This document shows positions 43,286 through 54,345 of a stretch of 64,000 nt of DNA, piece by piece; the stretch's first letter is position 1, and each line of letters starts with the position of its first letter. The stretch comes from Orobanche coerulescens (Eukaryota; Streptophyta; Magnoliopsida; Lamiales; Orobanchaceae). Where the stretch lies: positions 154,056,096 through 154,120,095 of the forward strand of contig CM065802.1 in NCBI GenBank assembly GCA_033398695.1, written 5' to 3'. The position numbers were made by a program, and so were the translations under genes. Below the pieces are notes generated by a model that saw only the letters and a program-made list of their open reading frames with translations, did not search any database and had not been told where the DNA came from.

Positions 43286-43990
43286 AAAGATATTTAACAA
43301 TAATACTACAACTATTAATATTTATTATTGTCTTTAATAATAAATAATACTACTATTATTATCAATAACAATACTATCAATAATAATAATATAATATTAA
43401 TATTAATATTAATAATTAATTTTATATATCTTTTAAAATTTATTGATAAGCTGATTCAGGCTTACAAAATATACGCTGTCATGAAAATACCCATGATCGT
43501 ATTAAATGAGATTAAATGAATTTGACTTGTACGTGAAGTGACAATAATTGCAGAATAATTACTCACTCGGTAGTGATAAACATAATCCAATGAGACTAAA
43601 TGAAGTGAAAATGCATTTACTAATATTATTAAATGATAAAGATATTTAACAATAATACTACAACTATTAGCATCTATTATTGTCTTCAATAATAAATAAT
43701 ACCACTATTATTATCAATAATAATACTATCAATAATAATATAATATTAATATTAATAATTAATTTTAAATATCTTTTAAAATTTATTGATAAGCTGATTC
43801 GGGCTTAGAATATATACGATGTCATGAAAATATCCATGATCATATTAAATGATATTAAATGAATTTGACTCGTACATGAAGTGAAAATAGTTGTACAACA
43901 TTACTCACTCGTTAGTGGTAAATGTAATGCAATGAGACTAAATAAAATGAAAATGTATTTATTAATATTATTATAAATAATAGTATTATA
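43286..43990. repeat. Tandem duplication of about 352 bp, AT-rich
   Basis: Landmark AAAGATATTTAACAATAATA starts at 43286 and 43638. Both units contain ATTATTATCAATAA/TAATATTAAT runs, TTGATAAGCTGATTC and ATGAATTTGACTYGTAC. No coding sequence. Confidence 0.85.
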
Positions 43991-44205
43991 TTATGAAAAT
44001 GACGGATATTAAATCCTACCCCTCTTAGAAAAATTTTCTTCCTTGAAAATAAATAAGATACCTCGATTGCAGAAATTTAGATAACGAGCTTGAAGTTCAT
44101 CTGTGCGCTCCCAAGTGGTCTCATCTTTAGTGTGGTTACGCTATTGGATTTTGACAAACATCTTCTCTTTGTTCCTCAACTGTCGGACTGATCGGTCGAG
44201 AATAC

Positions 44206-44463
44206 TTATGGTCGTTCTTCATAAGTAAGATCTTTGTTCACCTCCACAGCGGTATAGTTGATAATGTGGCCTGGATCATGCACATAATTCCTCAACAACG
44301 ATACATGAAAAACGCTGTGCACGGCCGAAAGTTCTGGGGGTAATGCCAAACGGTAAGCTAACTCTCCATTTCGTTCAAGAATTTCAAATGGTCCAATATA
44401 TCTCGGCGTCAACTTGCTTCTCAGACCAAAATGAATAATTCCATTGGTAGGGGATACCTTCAA
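44206..44463 (-). pseudogene. Gypsy-B integrase C-terminus
   Basis: The minus strand reads GLRSKLTPRYIGPFEILERN, AYRLALPPELSAVHSVFHVS and LLRNYVHDPGHIIN, the conserved region after the integrase core of plant gypsy elements just before a possible chromodomain. I see no complete chromodomain downstream. Adjacent 44011-44205 leads to the polypurine tract and LTR edge. Confidence 0.85.
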
Positions 44464-44635
44464 GAATACCTTGTCTCCAACACCGAATACGAGATATTTC
44501 CTACACTTGTCGGCGTAAGACTTCTGACGATTATGTGCTATCTTGATCCTCTATCGAATCTTATCAACCACACATACTGTCTATTAACTGATAACTATTG
44601 TTGTAAGCAAATTCTACCAAAGGCAAAAGTAGTTC

Positions 44636-45340
44636 TCAGTTATTGCCCATGTTTAACATGCATGCTCGCAACATGTTCTCAAGAATCTGAATAGTCCCCT
44701 GAGACTGACCATCAATATGAGGATAATAAGTCATACTGAAATTTAATTTTGCTCCCAAAGCTTCTTGCAAATTTTCCCAAAAAGGCAATGTGAAACGAGT
44801 ATCCCTGTCCGATACTATAGAATCTGGCACTCCATGCAACTTTATAATCTCACTCATGTAAAGTTGATCATACTGATCCATAGAAAAATTCATCTTAACT
44901 GGGATAAAATGCGCTGACTTTGTGAGTCGGTCCAGGACAACCCATATATCGTGGTTACCTCTTTCCGTTCGAGTCAAACACACCACAAAGTCTACCATAA
45001 TATGTTTGCATTTCCATTCCGAAATATGAAGCGATTTAAGTAATCCAAAGGGGCGTTGGTATTTTGCCTTCACTTGTTGACAAACTATACACTTTCTCAC
45101 AAAGTCTACCACATCTCTCTTCAAACCTTCCCACCAAAATGTCCCCTTAAGGTCTTGGTACATTTTCATACTTCCAGGGTGTGCTGTATATAGAGTATTA
45201 TGTGCCCCTTTTAATATTACTTCTTTCAGCTTAACAACATTGGGCACACAAATCCTCCCTCCAAAGTACATCATTCCATCATCAGACACACTGAATCCCT
45301 TATCCTCTCCTGAAAGAGTATGTTCCTTCATTTTGACCAA
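44636..45340 (-). pseudogene. Gypsy-B integrase zinc module and core
   Basis: The minus strand has the zinc module HNTLYTAHPGSMKMYQDLKG with CIVCQQVKAKYQRPFGLL. The core then shows Asp in HIMVDFVVCLTR, Asp in PDSIVSDRDTRFTLPFWENL, and HIDGQSQGTIQILENMLRAC. In relatives the residue after GQS is the catalytic Glu; here the codon at 44701-44699 is CAG (Gln). The enzyme would lack its third catalytic residue. A stop at 44636 ends this part. Confidence 0.88.
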
Positions 45341-45387
45341 AAATTCATCTTGCCCTTGATCTCCTTTGATCTTCTTCCCAGGGTTGG

Positions 45388-45603
45388 TTATGCCACCAAA
45401 CTAGCCAATAATGACTCAACGGGCATCGAGGGTGTAACTATTTCAAGGTTCATTCTTGCAAACTCCTTGGCTAAGTTTTTCTCTTTGGTCAATGTACGGG
45501 CTAGGTCTCCTCTCGCCTTACGGATCAGTGCATCGGGAACTACGTTTGCTTTACCAGGTGGTAACGAATTGTACAATTGTAGTCCTTGATCAACTCTGGC
45601 CAT
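45388..45603 (-). pseudogene. Gypsy-B RNase H end and linker
   Basis: Minus strand LPPGKANVVPDALIRKARG matches the '[13 protein letters not shown]' hallmark at the end of gypsy RNase H. The segment 45604-45869 continues RNase H with stops and frame changes. Confidence 0.75.
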
Positions 45604-45869
45604 CTAAGTTGCCTCATATTAAGTTTTTTGGTGTGAAAATATATTTCAGACTTTCGTGGTCTGTATAAATTTCACACTTACCTCCATACAGGTAATGCAC
45701 CAAACCTTCAAGGCATGAACTACCAATGCTAATTCCAAATCATGAGTAGGGTAGTTTAGCTCATGTGGTTTTAGTTGCCTTGAAGCATAGGCAACTACTT
45801 TGCCCTGCTGTATCAATACACATCCTAAGCCTTGCTTGGATGCGTCGCTCGAGATGACGAATTCTCTCT

Positions 45870-46718
45870 TCAGATCAGGATGGTCAAAACTAGTGCTGCA
45901 GTCAATCTTCGCTTAAGTTTTTGGAAACTCTCTTCGCATTTTTCATTCCACAAGAATGCTTCTCCTTTCCTTGTCAATCGAGTCATTAGTGCAGCTACCT
46001 TCGAATATCCCTCAATAAATCTTCGATAATAACTGGCTAAACCCAAGAAACTGTGGACTTCATTTGCATTACTCGGTACCTTCCTATCATTGATTGCCTC
46101 TACCTTAACTGGGTCAACCTCGATTCTTCTAGAAATAACCACATGTCCTAAAAATGCAACTCGGTTAAGCCAAAATTCACACTTGTTGAACTTTACATAC
46201 AACTTCTCCTTGCGCAGTACTCCCAGTATTGTTCTAAGATGCTGCTCATGTTCAACCTTGCTCTTTGAATACACAAGTATGTCATCTATGAACATGATGA
46301 CAAACTTATCCAAATAATGTTGAAATACACGGTTCATAGGGTCCATGAATACTGCATTAGTCAAATAAAATGGCATTACCATAAAATCATAGTATCTATA
46401 TCGGATTCGAAATGTTGTCTTCGGGATATCATGGTCCTTAATCCTCAGTTGGTGATATCCGAATCTCAAATCTATTTTCTAGAACACTCCTGATTCCCCA
46501 AGTTGATTAAATAATTCCTCTATTTTATGAAGTGGATTTTTATTCTTTATCATGAGTCGATTAAGCTCACGATAGTCTATGCACATTTTCAAACTTCGGT
46601 CCTTCTTCTTCACAAAGTGTACTGGCGCACCCCATGGCAGTACACTCGGCCGGATAAATCCAGGGTCAAGCAGTTCATGAAGTTTCACTTTCAGCTCTTG
46701 TAATTCCTTAAGCGCCAT
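45870..46718 (-). pseudogene. Gypsy-B reverse transcriptase
   Basis: The first part (46718-46479) has [40 protein letters not shown] and [10 protein letters not shown]. The second part (46469-45870) has [20 protein letters not shown], the catalytic [14 protein letters not shown] box and [18 protein letters not shown] stop near 46480 and deletion of residues in [15 protein letters not shown] interrupt it. Order and motifs identify Ty3/gypsy. Confidence 0.88.
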
Positions 46719-47170
46719 TCTATAGAGGCTTTCAATATTGGTGCCACTCCTAGCACTAAATTGATCGATAACTCTACTTTACGACTCGGTGGAACTCCCG
46801 GTAAGTCTTCGGGAAAAACATCTGGATACTCCTTGACGACAGGAACATCGGCTACCATCTTTTCCGAAGTTGTCTTCCATATCACATTCACCACGAATCC
46901 TTGGTACCTGCGCTTCTTTATCATCTTCACAACTTTCATTGCTGTAATCACCTTGGGGATACTACAGTGTCTTACTCACTCGAATATGGTCTTGGTATCA
47001 TCAGATGGACATAAGGTTACCCTCCTTTCGGAACATTCAACTACGGCTCTATGTTTGTCTAACCAACCCATTCCCAAAATAACATCAAAATCACTGAGTT
47101 CAATTATGTGCAAGTCAGCTAAGATCCCATGTTCATTAATCTCTATCTTCACATTGTTAGATATGGAGTC
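46691..47170 (-). pseudogene. Gypsy-B protease end and RT start
   Basis: Minus-strand pieces read ELSDFDVILGMGWLDKHRAV with CSERRVTLCPSDDTK (protease C-terminus), then VVKEYPDVFPEDLPGVPPSR and [15 protein letters not shown] (start of RT). The element is truncated upstream at 47171, where a copia LTR begins, so its gag and protease active site are missing from the window. Confidence 0.85.
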
Positions 47171-47819
47171 TGTTGGATCAAGATTGGAATATGCGCCGTG
47201 TTGCGGAAGCATAAAAAATAAGTTGCGAAAATTAAATGATGCACGAATTTATAGAGGTTCGGCTATAAACGAGCCTACGTCCTCTTTCGGTATCTTTTTC
47301 AATAGGTTCAAGATAAAAACCTCTGCACCTCTCTTCTATCGGTCGAGGGATAACCGTTTACAATCACGTCTTCTATTGGTCCGTGATGAACCACTCGTAC
47401 TTGTCTTTGTGTCAGTCCAAGTTAAACCGTTTTCCTTTTCTATTGGATAAGGAATCAACCTCTCTAGCTTTTTACGGGTACTAGATAAACCTCACTAGAT
47501 AGCGATTGTGATTCTAATAATGCCGGATTCTTGCTCCTAATAACACAGAATCCAATCGTATCTTTTCTTTTACCTCTCGTGTATAATGTTGACTGTATAA
47601 ACACTCAAACTAACAATGTAATCTCAATATCACAACAACAATAATATCAATATGAATATCTGATCATTGAGATGTTTGCTTGAAGTTGTTGTAGGGAATA
47701 ATACCAAAGATATGGTATTTATAGGCTTCATCAACCAAACTAGCCGTTGGCTCTTCATGCTGCATTACGTATGCTATCTCTGCAATATTACGTACGTAAG
47801 CTTGTTTACGTACGCTAAT
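47171..47819 (-). mobile_element. Truncated copia LTR (palindrome-bearing family)
   Basis: It starts TGTTGGATCAAGATTGG and is homologous to the LTRs at 18387 and 59631 (GAGGTTCGGC, CCTACGTCCTC, TCTATTGGATAAGGAATC). The minus-strand TATA GCCTATAAATACC is at 47729-47717. Only the first palindromes (ATTACGTATGCTAT, ATTACGTACGTAAG, TTTACGTACGCTAA) remain before an abrupt switch to gypsy pol sequence at about 47820. Confidence 0.85.
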
Positions 47820-48592
47820 CAAGTCCATCGAAATATCTCCCCATTTCCATTCCGGGATGGGAAGTGACTATAATAACCCGGCCGGTTGCTGATGCTCGAT
47901 CTTGACCTGCTGACAAGTCAAATATCTCGCTACAAACCGTGCGACCTCCTCCTTCATATCATTCCACCAGAAATTCCTCCTTAGGTCCTTGTACATCTTA
48001 CTCGATCCAGGATGAACGGAGTAAGGTGTAGCATGGGCCTCACGCAAAATACCCTGTCTCAATTCCGAGTCATTCGGTACGCACAGACGACTCTGGAATC
48101 TCAATACCCCATCTTCATGAATCACAAACCCAGGAAACTTTCCCTTAAGAACATTCTCTCGGATTTGAATAATTATCGGATCCTCCAGCTGCTTCAATTT
48201 AATTTCATCGACCAGAGATGACGAAATCTCTAAAGCACAAAGTTGCCCTACGGCTCCAGGCAACAAAATCTCAACACTCAACTCAATCTAATCCCGCTAA
48301 AGCTCAGATTGAGAGGTAAGGATCTCAAGCATCCGCAATGCAACCGGTTTCCGACTCAAGGCGTCGGCCACGACGTTCGCCTTGCCCGGATGATAAAGGA
48401 TTTCGAGGTCATAATCCTTAATCAACTCTAACCACCTCATCTGCCTCATATTCAACTCCCGTTGAGTAAATATATACTTCAGACTTTTATGATCGGTAAA
48501 AATCTGACATGCAGAGCCAAAAAGATAGTGATGCCAAATCTTGAGCGCAAAACAACTGCCGCTAACTCCAAATCGTGAGTAGGTTAGTTAAG
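47820..48592 (-). pseudogene. Gypsy pol fragment (RNase H to integrase zinc module), Gypsy-A family
   Basis: The minus-strand frame at 48281-47868 has [60 protein letters not shown] and FWWNDMKEEVARFVARYLTC. The integrase HHCC module is thus present with its first Cys replaced by Tyr (ARYLTCQQ). 48300-48592 continues RNase H upstream with stops. It is clearly the same family as 13503-14340 and retains the segment deleted there. Cut at both ends: by the copia LTR junction on one side and the Gypsy-C LTR on the other. Confidence 0.85.
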
Positions 48593-49109
48593 TGTAATAT
48601 CCGTACCATTCCTTTTTTAGCAGTTTCTATTTTTGGTGTGTCTATTTTTATCGACTCGCTTGTAACCGTTTCGACATTTTGAACCTACTTTATTCTTGGA
48701 GTTTTTCCATTTGGACGAGTTTTGGAGATAATTTTACGTAATTCCATTTTATGTTGTGTTTACCGTATGTACGTTCGATTCTCGTAAAACTCGTTCGTTT
48801 TTGTTGTTTCCTTGTTTACACAAGTCTGTATGGTTGAGTTATTCGTTTTGTGACTTTCGGTTTGTTAATCCGACGCCGTATCGTGATTTTCGGACACTTG
48901 GGCCATTTTTGTAATTTCCTATAAATTTAGGGAATTTCATCTTCCTTGTTGTATTTCGGATTCCCCGGTAGTCAGAATTGTATTTTCTTTTAACGATTAG
49001 ATTCGTCATCGAGAATACTTCGTAACCATATTTTTGATTCGATAGCAGGTCCGAGTTTCGGAGTCGTCCGGGACAGTTCGGACAACAGCTTCTTAGACTG
49101 CTATCCAGT

Positions 49110-49200
49110 AGGGTGTTATGGCCGTAACACCCCATGCATTACGTCCGTAATGTTGGCCTTGTTACAGCCATAAGTTAGCCCCTGTTACGGCCGTAATAGC
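49110..49200 (+). promoter_or_regulatory. TTACGGCCGTAA palindrome cluster in Gypsy-C LTR
   Basis: Four to five copies or variants in 90 bp: GTTATGGCCGTAAC, ATTACGTCCGTAAT, GTTACAGCCATAAG and GTTACGGCCGTAAT. No strong TATA box directly follows. Single TAACGGCCGTAA copies also occur inside the ACGTACGT clusters of Copia-2. Confidence 0.65.
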
Positions 49201-49398
49201 CTGCTGTTTTAAGAACAGCGGGCAGAGGTCAGAAACCTCATTTCACATCTTTCTTTCGTTTTTCCTCGTCGGGCGATCAGAGAACCTCCAAGGCGATTTC
49301 TTCCACTTCTCATCCGTGTATTCTTCATTTTCCATCACCGTAGAGTCGGCCTATCATATCATCATCAACGTAATCATCTCCCTTCGTCCGAATTCAAG

Positions 49399-50171
49399 GT
49401 ATTTTCGTCTAGAACCCTAACTTGTCAATTTTGGGGGTTTTTCCGGGTTTTGCTTGTTAGACTCGAATTGTTCAAGTATGTTGTGATGTTCCTTATCGAT
49501 TGTTGTTATTGGGTGACTCCCAATCCGATTTTGTCGAGTTTATTCCGTGAATTGTCGATTCAGGGAGGTTTTGCATAAACCCTCACCCGTATCGATTGAT
49601 CGTATTGTGACATAGCTTGTAATCGGGGTTGTGGGCGTTTTCCATTCAATTAATGTTATCTTACTGGACTGAGTTATGTTAATCCTTCGTTTAGGAATGG
49701 CCATTTTTCCTTCGGATCATTCGTAGTCGTTGTTCTTTCCCGTTTCATCAAGAATGTCTCAAAGGCAAGTACTTTACATTTATTTACGCGTTCTAGTTGA
49801 ATTGTGGCTTTTCGTGGTTGTATGGATAGATATATGTATGTTCACCTAGGGACGGTCCGACGGGGCCTCTAGGGATACGTATTGCCATGAGTGTGCGTAT
49901 CACGAACTATTGTTAACCACCCAGGGATGTCCGACGGGGCTCTACGGGGTACGGGGGCCGTGAGTCTCGTACCAACGGTTAACTTTGAATTTTTTTGTTG
50001 GAGAAATGTGTTTTGTGCTTGTGCACCGTAAATATTCTGGAATATAAATGATTTCTAAAATGATTTCTGGCGCATATTTTCATCTGATTAGAATGGTAGT
50101 TCAACTGGTTTGTACTTGCACTAGCAGTTGTCGCTAACCCCTTAAATGGGGGAAATACTTTTGTATTTCAG
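49399..50171 (+). other. Putative LTR intron of Gypsy-C
   Basis: Donor CAAG|GTATTT and acceptor TTTGTATTTCAG|GTACAGG. The acceptor is preceded by GTACTTGCACTAGC-N9-GCTAACCCCTTAAATGGGGG, a stretch also present with few changes in the gag-only gypsy LTRs and in Gypsy-A. Confidence 0.45.
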
Positions 50172-50542
50172 GTACAGGTCATGGAAGAAAACGAGCATGC
50201 GAGCCGTAGGAGGATGATGGGCAGGCGTGATTCTGTTCAGTGGTTGTCTATTGGTGTCTTGTTTTGGGATTTCTTTATTATGTTTTTTGCTTAAGTACTC
50301 GAGTACTTCTTTCTTGAATTTATTAATGTTGTGTACCCGTTTTGGGGAGTAGATTTGATGTCAAATTGTATTGTTGAATTTCAATCTTTGGTGTTGAATG
50401 TCGTGGATTGTGAAATTGTCGTTTTGTTGATGATGTATGTCTTTGTCGAATGTCATTTCGGTATGTTAGCCTGGTAGATTCCACAGTGTGGGGTCCACGG
50501 CGCTGTAATATGCCTTGATCATCTTGGGGGTGTTACAGAATG

Positions 50543-50554
50543 TGGTATCGGAGC
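50543..50554 (+). other. Primer binding site of Gypsy-C
   Basis: TGGTATCGGAGC five bases after the LTR end. Confidence 0.88.
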
Positions 50555-50758
50555 TTAGATTTATGGATACCTAGGCTGTCGGTTATTTGGGTCTAGTTGA
50601 GTGTCATTTTTGAACAGTATCCCTGCTACGCCATCATCTCAGTACGTCGTGCTCGTAAGTTTCTCCTAACTTGACTGGTTACGTTGTTCTGTTCTATTCC
50701 CTTCTTGCTATTTTGTTGTGTTTTGCGTTGAACTGTACTTACTCGTTACTTCTTCAGA

Positions 50759-50997
50759 ATACCTGCTGGTAGAGGATGCGGACGCGATCATGGACGCAGT
50801 AGGGGACGTGGCGCAGCCGGTGGGGCGGCCATGTCTGATAACTCGGGAACTGATTCGGCAATGCCTTCCTTGTCGAACAGTGTTCCACCCAGTTTCGGAG
50901 GCCAGCAGAATCAGTCTGCTAGCTCCGGCAATGCTCATGAGAATATCGGGGTGGCTAATATTTTACAGCAAGTAGCAAACCAGATGACGCTACTAAC
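50759..50997 (+). pseudogene. Gypsy-C gag, 5' end only
   Basis: The + strand reads IPAGRGCGRDHGRSRGRGAA, GGAAMSDNSGTDSAMP and NIGVANILQQVANQMTLL, matching the Arg/Gly-rich start and the GVAALMQQMVNQM stretch of Gypsy-A gag. The likely start ATG appears changed to ATA (RIPAGRG). The frame is then cut by the Copia-3 LTR at 50998. Confidence 0.8.
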
Positions 50998-51129
50998 TGT
51001 TGGGATTCAGTGCTTAAAACGAAGGCCCAGCGGAAGCGGTGAAACGAAAATTAATTCGATCCGAATACCTACGAGGATCGATCGAGCTACGTATATACAA
51101 ATAGGGGTGTACAAATCGGGTATTTTTCC

Positions 51130-51315
51130 AAACCGGTTCGGGTCGTAAAACCAAACCGGTTTTTGGTCGTATTCTCAAAACCGGTTTTTTGACCAAACCG
51201 GTTCGGGTCGGGTTTGGGTTGGGGACTGTAAAAACTCGACCCTATACTAACCGGTTTGGGTCGGTTTGTGACCGGTTCGGTTACGAAAAACCGGTTATAA
51301 CCGGGTTTTTTTAAA
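51130..51315. repeat. Left subterminal AACCGGTT repeats of the hAT element
   Basis: About nine AACCGGTT/ACCGGTTCGGGTCG words in under 200 bp, mirrored at 54185-54345 near the other end. Subterminal repeats of this kind are the usual transposase-binding sites of hAT elements. Confidence 0.75.
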
Positions 51316-51330
51316 AAAAAAAAGAAATTA

Positions 51331-51903
51331 AAAAAATAATATATTCTTATTAAATAAACCCATTATACATTAAATATAAACTTTTATTAAAGAAATTCAT
51401 TAGAACATTAACTTTTATTCAAACATTTAGAATTTAAAATATAAACTTTTATTAAATAAACTCATTACAACATCAACTATTATTCAAACATTTAGAATTT
51501 AAAATATAAACTTTTATTAAATAAACTCATTACAACATCAACTTTTATTCAGACATTTATAATTTAAAACATAAACTTTTATTAAATAAACTCATTACAA
51601 CATCAACTTTTATTCAAACATTTAGAATTTAAAACATAAACTTTTATTAAATAAACTCATTACAACATCAACTTTTATTCAAACATTTAGAATTTAAAAC
51701 ATAAACTTTTATTAAATAAACTCATTACAACATCAACTATTATTCAAACATTTAGAATTTAAAACATAAATTTTTATTAAATAAACTCATTACAACATCA
51801 ACTATTATTCAAACATTTAGAATTTAAAACATAAACTTTTATTAAATAAACTCATTACATCATCAACTATTATTCAAACATTTAGAATTTAAAACATAAA
51901 CTT
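51331..51903. repeat. 65-bp tandem array next to the transposase stop codon
   Basis: About eight to nine copies of a 65-bp unit with AAACTCATTACAACATCAAC, TTTTATTCAAACATTTAGAA and TTTAAAACATAAACTTTTAT. CTCATTACAA landmarks fall at 51461, 51526 and 51591. The last unit runs into the transposase stop (51904), so the array forms the whole 3' noncoding part of the transcript. Confidence 0.9.
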
Positions 51904-54002
51904 TTATTCATCGAGAGTGATATCTTCTTCGGAGCTAGCCTCGTGCGAAGCTTCATCGAGAGCAATTTCTTCATCGGAGAGTGAAATTGCAAAACCTTCT
52001 TCCACCTCGATATCGTGTATTTCTTGTTCAATGTCTAGTTCTCCTTCAAGACTTTGAGTGTGTTGTATACGCTCGGATGCGTCCAAGTGATCCTTCAAGC
52101 AAATACACATCTCCAATGATGCCGGTGTGAGTCTTGTTCTTCGTATAGATAATACCCTACCACTAAGAGAAAAGGCGGATTCCGAAGCTACCGTAGAAGC
52201 TTGGACGGTTAGTAAATCTCGGGCCATAGCGGTTAGAACGGGAAATTGAGTTTCCCTTCCTTTCCACCAAGCCAAAATACCAAAATTTGCGAATTCATGG
52301 GGTCCCATAGTCGATAAAAAATCGGTTCTAATATATCTCCCATATTCGCTAGTCGATGATTGATCACCCTCACCCCTAGCCCGTTTAGTGTTTTCTTCTC
52401 TTAAACTATTATATAAGTTAAGCATGGGATCCGCGCTAGTAGAAGTAGAAAATGATGATGAAAACGAACTTGAAGAATCATTTCTTGAACCATACTTTTT
52501 AAAATAAACCCCGAATAAGTCTTTGAAATTTTTGTTAAAAATGGCTTTTGCATCTCTTGAATAGAAAACATTTTCGTTATGCAACTCTAAATCAATAGAG
52601 ATTTTGTCGATAAGTAGTTTCACCCCGCTAATATTCATACATGGGTTCAAGGCGGCGGAACAAGTAATTACCGGTGGCATTGCTTTAAAATATTTTCTTA
52701 GTTTTTCTTTCATGGGCGAAACCATTTTTTCATATAAATCACCACTTAATTCGTAGTCGCTTAATTTTGAACACATCAAATAAATTTGATTAAGTACCAA
52801 ATGACTCGTGGGATAATAAACACCCGATAATAAAGTTGTTGCGTTTTTAAAAACATTGTGCAATTCGCTTATTTTTCTAACTATATCCCATTGTTCCGAC
52901 GTAAATGGTGTAACCCTACTCGTCCTATTCGCAAGTTCATCATGAAAAAGTTGTAAAGTATCACGTTGGCGTAAACCACAACAAAACATTTTATAAGTCG
53001 AATTCCATCTTGTAGGAACATCCCAATTAGGGGTTAAAAAAATAGAATTCGTGTCCTTACACAATTTCATATATTGTTTATATCTAGCTTTACTTGAACA
53101 AAATATATCTTGTAACATTTTTTTAAAAGCGTCTTTTACCAAACTTATTTCGGGTACCGCTAATCCGTCTTGAACAACCAAGTTTATAATGTGTGCAACA
53201 CATCGACTATGATAAAAAATACCCTTCGAAGGCGGTTTATATGTTAATATTAATTTTTTACCGCGTTTGTATTATTAGACGCGTTATCAAATGAGATCGA
53301 AAAAACTTTTTCTTGTAAGTTAAAGTTATTTATTACATTTTGTAATATATGAAATAAATTTTGACCCGTGTGAGGGTACTCAAAATTTTCAAAAGCAATC
53401 GTACGCTTCATCATTAGCCATGTATCGGGATCAATCCAATGTGCGGTAACACAAAGGTATGAACCGGGCAAACCATGAGGTGCCGACCAAACATCGGTTG
53501 TTAAGTTTACATTTGTATTTAAGTTTGCAAAACCGTTTACTAGTTCCATTTTAGCCCTTTTCCATAATTTAATACAATCACGTCTAAGAGTAGCACGACT
53601 TACTTTTTTATATCGCGGTTGAAGAGTATTTTGAATCACCTTAGTCAATCGAGGGTTATCGAAGTGGTTGAACGGCAAACCTTCTTGAATCACGTAGCTT
53701 GCAAATTATTGTCGGCACCGCTCCGCCTCGTATGCAAAAAGACCGCCCTCTCGTGACATAGATGCTTGACCGGCTTCCGGAACGGATTTGAGTCCTTCGC
53801 AATACTTGTCGGTATGCATCTTCAACGTCGTGTTGGATTCATGTTTCAAAAACTTACCGCAATGTTTACAATGAGCCTTAAGTTGCCCATCCGACAACCT
53901 CACGAGGTTGAAATTACACCAAATTTTTTGGTTTCGAGTTGTTTCTATAACTTCAACAATCTCGGGTGCATTCGTGGAAGCGGAAGAAGATTGAGTTGCC
54001 AT
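51904..54002 (-). pseudogene. hAT transposase (BED finger, RNase H-like core, hAT dimerisation domain)
   Basis: The likely start is ATG at 54002-54000. The N-terminal BED zinc finger reads IWCNFNLVRLSDGQLKAHCK with CGKFLKHESNTTLKMHTDKY. A TAA interrupts the frame at about 53708. The core follows with LTTDVWSAPHGLPGSYLCVT (first catalytic Asp region) and FSISFDNASNNTNAV (second Asp region). A one-base frameshift lies in an A run near 53255. The frame then continues through the CVAHIINLVVQDGL motif to the C-terminal dimerisation domain (FPVLTAMARDLLTVQASTVA, SESAFSLSGRVLS, RTRLTPASLEMCICLKDHL) and an acidic tail. Total length is near 700 codons, as usual for Ac/RICESLEEPER-type proteins. With only two lesions this is a recently silenced copy, or the lesions are sequencing errors. 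Confidence 0.9.
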
Positions 54003-54184
54003 TTGAATTGAGAGAAACGAGAATTTTGTAATTTTTTTAGTACTTGAAGAGTGTTTGAGTATTGTGACTAAACCAAAACTCAAATAGGGTATTTATAGTT
54101 GATTTAGGGATGGCAAAATGGTAAAAAAGGGGCAAAAAACGATCACATTTTTGAAAAAAACGGACACATAACTGATACATGCAA

Positions 54185-54345
54185 AAACCGGTTTCAAACC
54201 GGTCTTTTCAACCCGGTTTCAGAAACCGGTTACCTTAAAAACCGGTTTGGACCGGTTTCTAACGGAAAAATGCAAAACCGGGTAGAAACCGCCGGTTTTG
54301 CGACAACCCGAACCGGTTTTGGTTTCAGTTTTTTTTTCGGTTTTG
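54185..54345. repeat. Right subterminal AACCGGTT repeats of the hAT element
   Basis: AAACCGGTTTCAAACCGG, AGAAACCGGTTACC, AAAACCGGTTTGGACCGG and GAACCGGTTTTGG occur within 160 bp of the right end, matching the left cluster. Confidence 0.75.

Larger units (their letters stand above)
41548..44010 (+). mobile_element. Gypsy LTR sequence left of Gypsy-B, borders uncertain
   Basis: The left part (from 41548, TTTAATGCCCCGG; TGTAATGCCCCGG in the left duplicate) is an LTR in + orientation. It has a palindrome-like cluster (41938-42056), TATA AGTATAAATAGAGG (42070-42083), a strong donor TTGAG|GTAAGTATAG (42255/42256), and repeated GGGCTCTGGGGTAC / GGGCTTCGGGGTAT blocks (42740-42840). The right end (GACGGATATTAAAT followed by CTACCCCTCTTAGAAAAAT) is instead the edge of a minus-strand LTR beside the Gypsy-B polypurine tract. 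At least two LTRs are therefore merged here, and I could not place the junction. Confidence 0.5.
48593..50537 (+). mobile_element. Gypsy-C 5' LTR (1945 bp)
   Basis: It starts TGTAATATCCGTACC and ends GGGGGTGTTACA, directly followed by a primer binding site. It contains a TTACGGCCGTAA-type cluster (49110-49200), a donor TTCAAG|GTATTTTCG (49398/49399), direct repeats around GTCCGACGGGGCCTCTAGGG (49855-49975), the box GCTAACCCC-N6-GGGGG (50134-50153), an acceptor TGTATTTCAG|GT (50171), and the terminal GTGGGGTCCACGGCGCTGTAA block. The preceding TTAAG is the presumed target site in the gypsy pol fragment. The element's right side is cut off by Copia-3. Confidence 0.9.
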
